DNA of 8,037 bases from JBDKGV01 sp039798005 (GTDB taxonomy: Bacteria; Fibrobacterota; Fibrobacteria; UBA5070): contig JBDKGV010000160.1 in assembly GCA_039798005.1 (NCBI GenBank), forward strand, positions 1 to 8,037. Reading direction: 5' to 3'. The notes beneath the pieces were generated by a model that was not told where the DNA came from, searched no databases, and worked only from the letters and a program-made list of their open reading frames with translations. The translations under genes were made by a program, and so were the position numbers. This document shows positions 7,365-8,037 of the stretch, one piece after another. How positions within the stretch are numbered: position 1 is the first letter of the stretch; every line of letters starts with the position of its first letter.

Positions 7365-8037
7365 TCAACGCTTTTGCAGCTGCCAAGCGTTCCAGAGATT
7401 GTGCCACAGAACATAGGCGGCAGGTGCCAGCGCGATCTCGGGGGAGAGATGGGCCATGGCGAACCAGAGCGCGAACATGGTGTTCTTCTGGCCCAGGGCC
7501 TGACTGGCCTCCAAGGCGAATTCCCGCCCCCCCAAGCGACGACCCAAGGCGAACATCGCGACGCACAGTCCAAGGGAGAGCCCTGCGATCTCAAGGGCGC
7601 GCAGCCAGCCCATGCTCGAATGCCGCAGGAAATCGGACGCCCCCGCCATCGCCACCGTCAGCACCGCAAGCCAGAGCCAGAAGCTCCACGCCCGACGCGC
7701 CAAGATCGCCGCGCGCGCACGGTCAGGCAGCCAACGCCGTCCTGCCAATGCCAGAGTCGCAGGCACGGCCAAGGTCACAAGCGTGGAGAGGGGCGCATTC
7801 CAATCAAGGACCGGACTCCCGCCGCATGCCCGTGGCAGCACGAACGCGATCAGGAAGGGTTGGACGGAATTTGTCAAAAGTACGGCAAAGGCCACCCAGC
7901 CGGCGTTTCCACCAAGAAGAGCCGTCACCACCGGAGAGGCCGTCGCCGAAGGCGTGAGGGCGACCAAGGCCCCCGCCACCGCAAGGGTGCGGTCACTGGG
8001 CGCCAAAAGCACGAACACGAGCAAGGCAAGCAACGGC
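7365..8037 (-). CDS. Bile acid:sodium symporter (BASS)-family transporter, N-terminus beyond window
   Basis: This is an integral membrane protein of which the last 223 residues are visible; the family is usually about 300 residues, so roughly a quarter is missing at the right edge. Several hydrophobic segments follow one another with short loops. LTPSATASPVVTALLGG (about residues 27-43 of the visible part) resembles the proline- and small-residue-rich crossover segment of the family. SQALGQKNTMFALWFAM (about 178-194), then AYVLWHNLWNAW near the C-terminus, match the second conserved region (A-x-x-x-G-x-KN and the HN-x-xN tail). Bacterial members carry organic anions such as pantoate or other small carboxylates with sodium; the substrate here cannot be told. 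It ends in TGA 87 bases before purF on the same strand. The true start lies outside the window; an in-frame TTG at 8031-8033 is not a likely start. Confidence 0.75.
   Translation of the reverse strand, partial: PLLALLVFVLLAPSDRTLAVAGALVALTPSATASPVVTALLGGNAGWVAFAVLLTNSVQPFLIAFVLPRACGGSPVLDWNAPLSTLVTLAVPATLALAGRRWLPDRARAAILARRAWSFWLWLAVLTVAMAGASDFLRHSSMGWLRALEIAGLSLGLCVAMFALGRRLGGREFALEASQALGQKNTMFALWFAMAHLSPEIALAPAAYVLWHNLWNAWQLQKR

Noticed and set aside
1..8037. CRISPR array, tRNA, rRNA, insertion sequence or attachment site
   Set aside because: No regularly spaced direct repeats, tRNA cloverleaf, rRNA segment, transposase or integrase was seen. Most of the window is occupied by four ordinary genes.

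Overview
The window is a GC-rich stretch of bacterial chromosome. All four genes supported by the sequence are on the minus strand. Read in the direction of transcription, from high to low coordinates, they are: the C-terminal part of a bile acid:sodium symporter (BASS)-family transporter, cut by the right edge; purF (amidophosphoribosyltransferase), complete; secDF (a single-chain SecD-SecF fusion), complete; and a large glycoside hydrolase family 2 (GH2)-like protein whose start is present but whose end lies beyond the left edge.

The host is a Gram-negative-like or related bacterium whose SecD and SecF are fused. PurF is the Bacillus-type enzyme with a short propeptide and four Fe-S cysteines. 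The SecDF chain carries a Lys/Ala/Ser/Asp-rich low-complexity insert with repeated DS/DT-K motifs. Together these loosely suggest the Fibrobacterota or a neighbouring phylum, but no marker gene here fixes the taxonomy and this is only a guess.

Layout: 7365-8037 transporter (partial); 7278-7364 short gap with a weak terminator-like hairpin; 5880-7277 purF; 5539-5879 a 341-base gap; 2809-5538 secDF; 2602-2808 a gap with a convincing intrinsic terminator and a G-run/T-run tract; 1-2601 GH2-like gene. The 341-base gap holds three hairpins, one of them a perfect 30-bp palindrome that probably ends the purF transcript, and a good candidate secDF promoter. The gaps and terminators suggest that purF, secDF and the GH2-like gene are separate transcription units rather than one operon. 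Their functions (purine synthesis, protein export, carbohydrate-related) do not form one pathway.

The most interesting points are that the GH2-like protein appears by eye to lack both catalytic glutamates, and that the purF-secDF gap looks like a hairpin-rich, possibly dispersed repeat. I see no defence system, mobile element, CRISPR array, tRNA or rRNA, and no clear sign of a new multi-gene system. Several very long plus-strand reading frames exist, but they are antisense shadows of the minus-strand genes.
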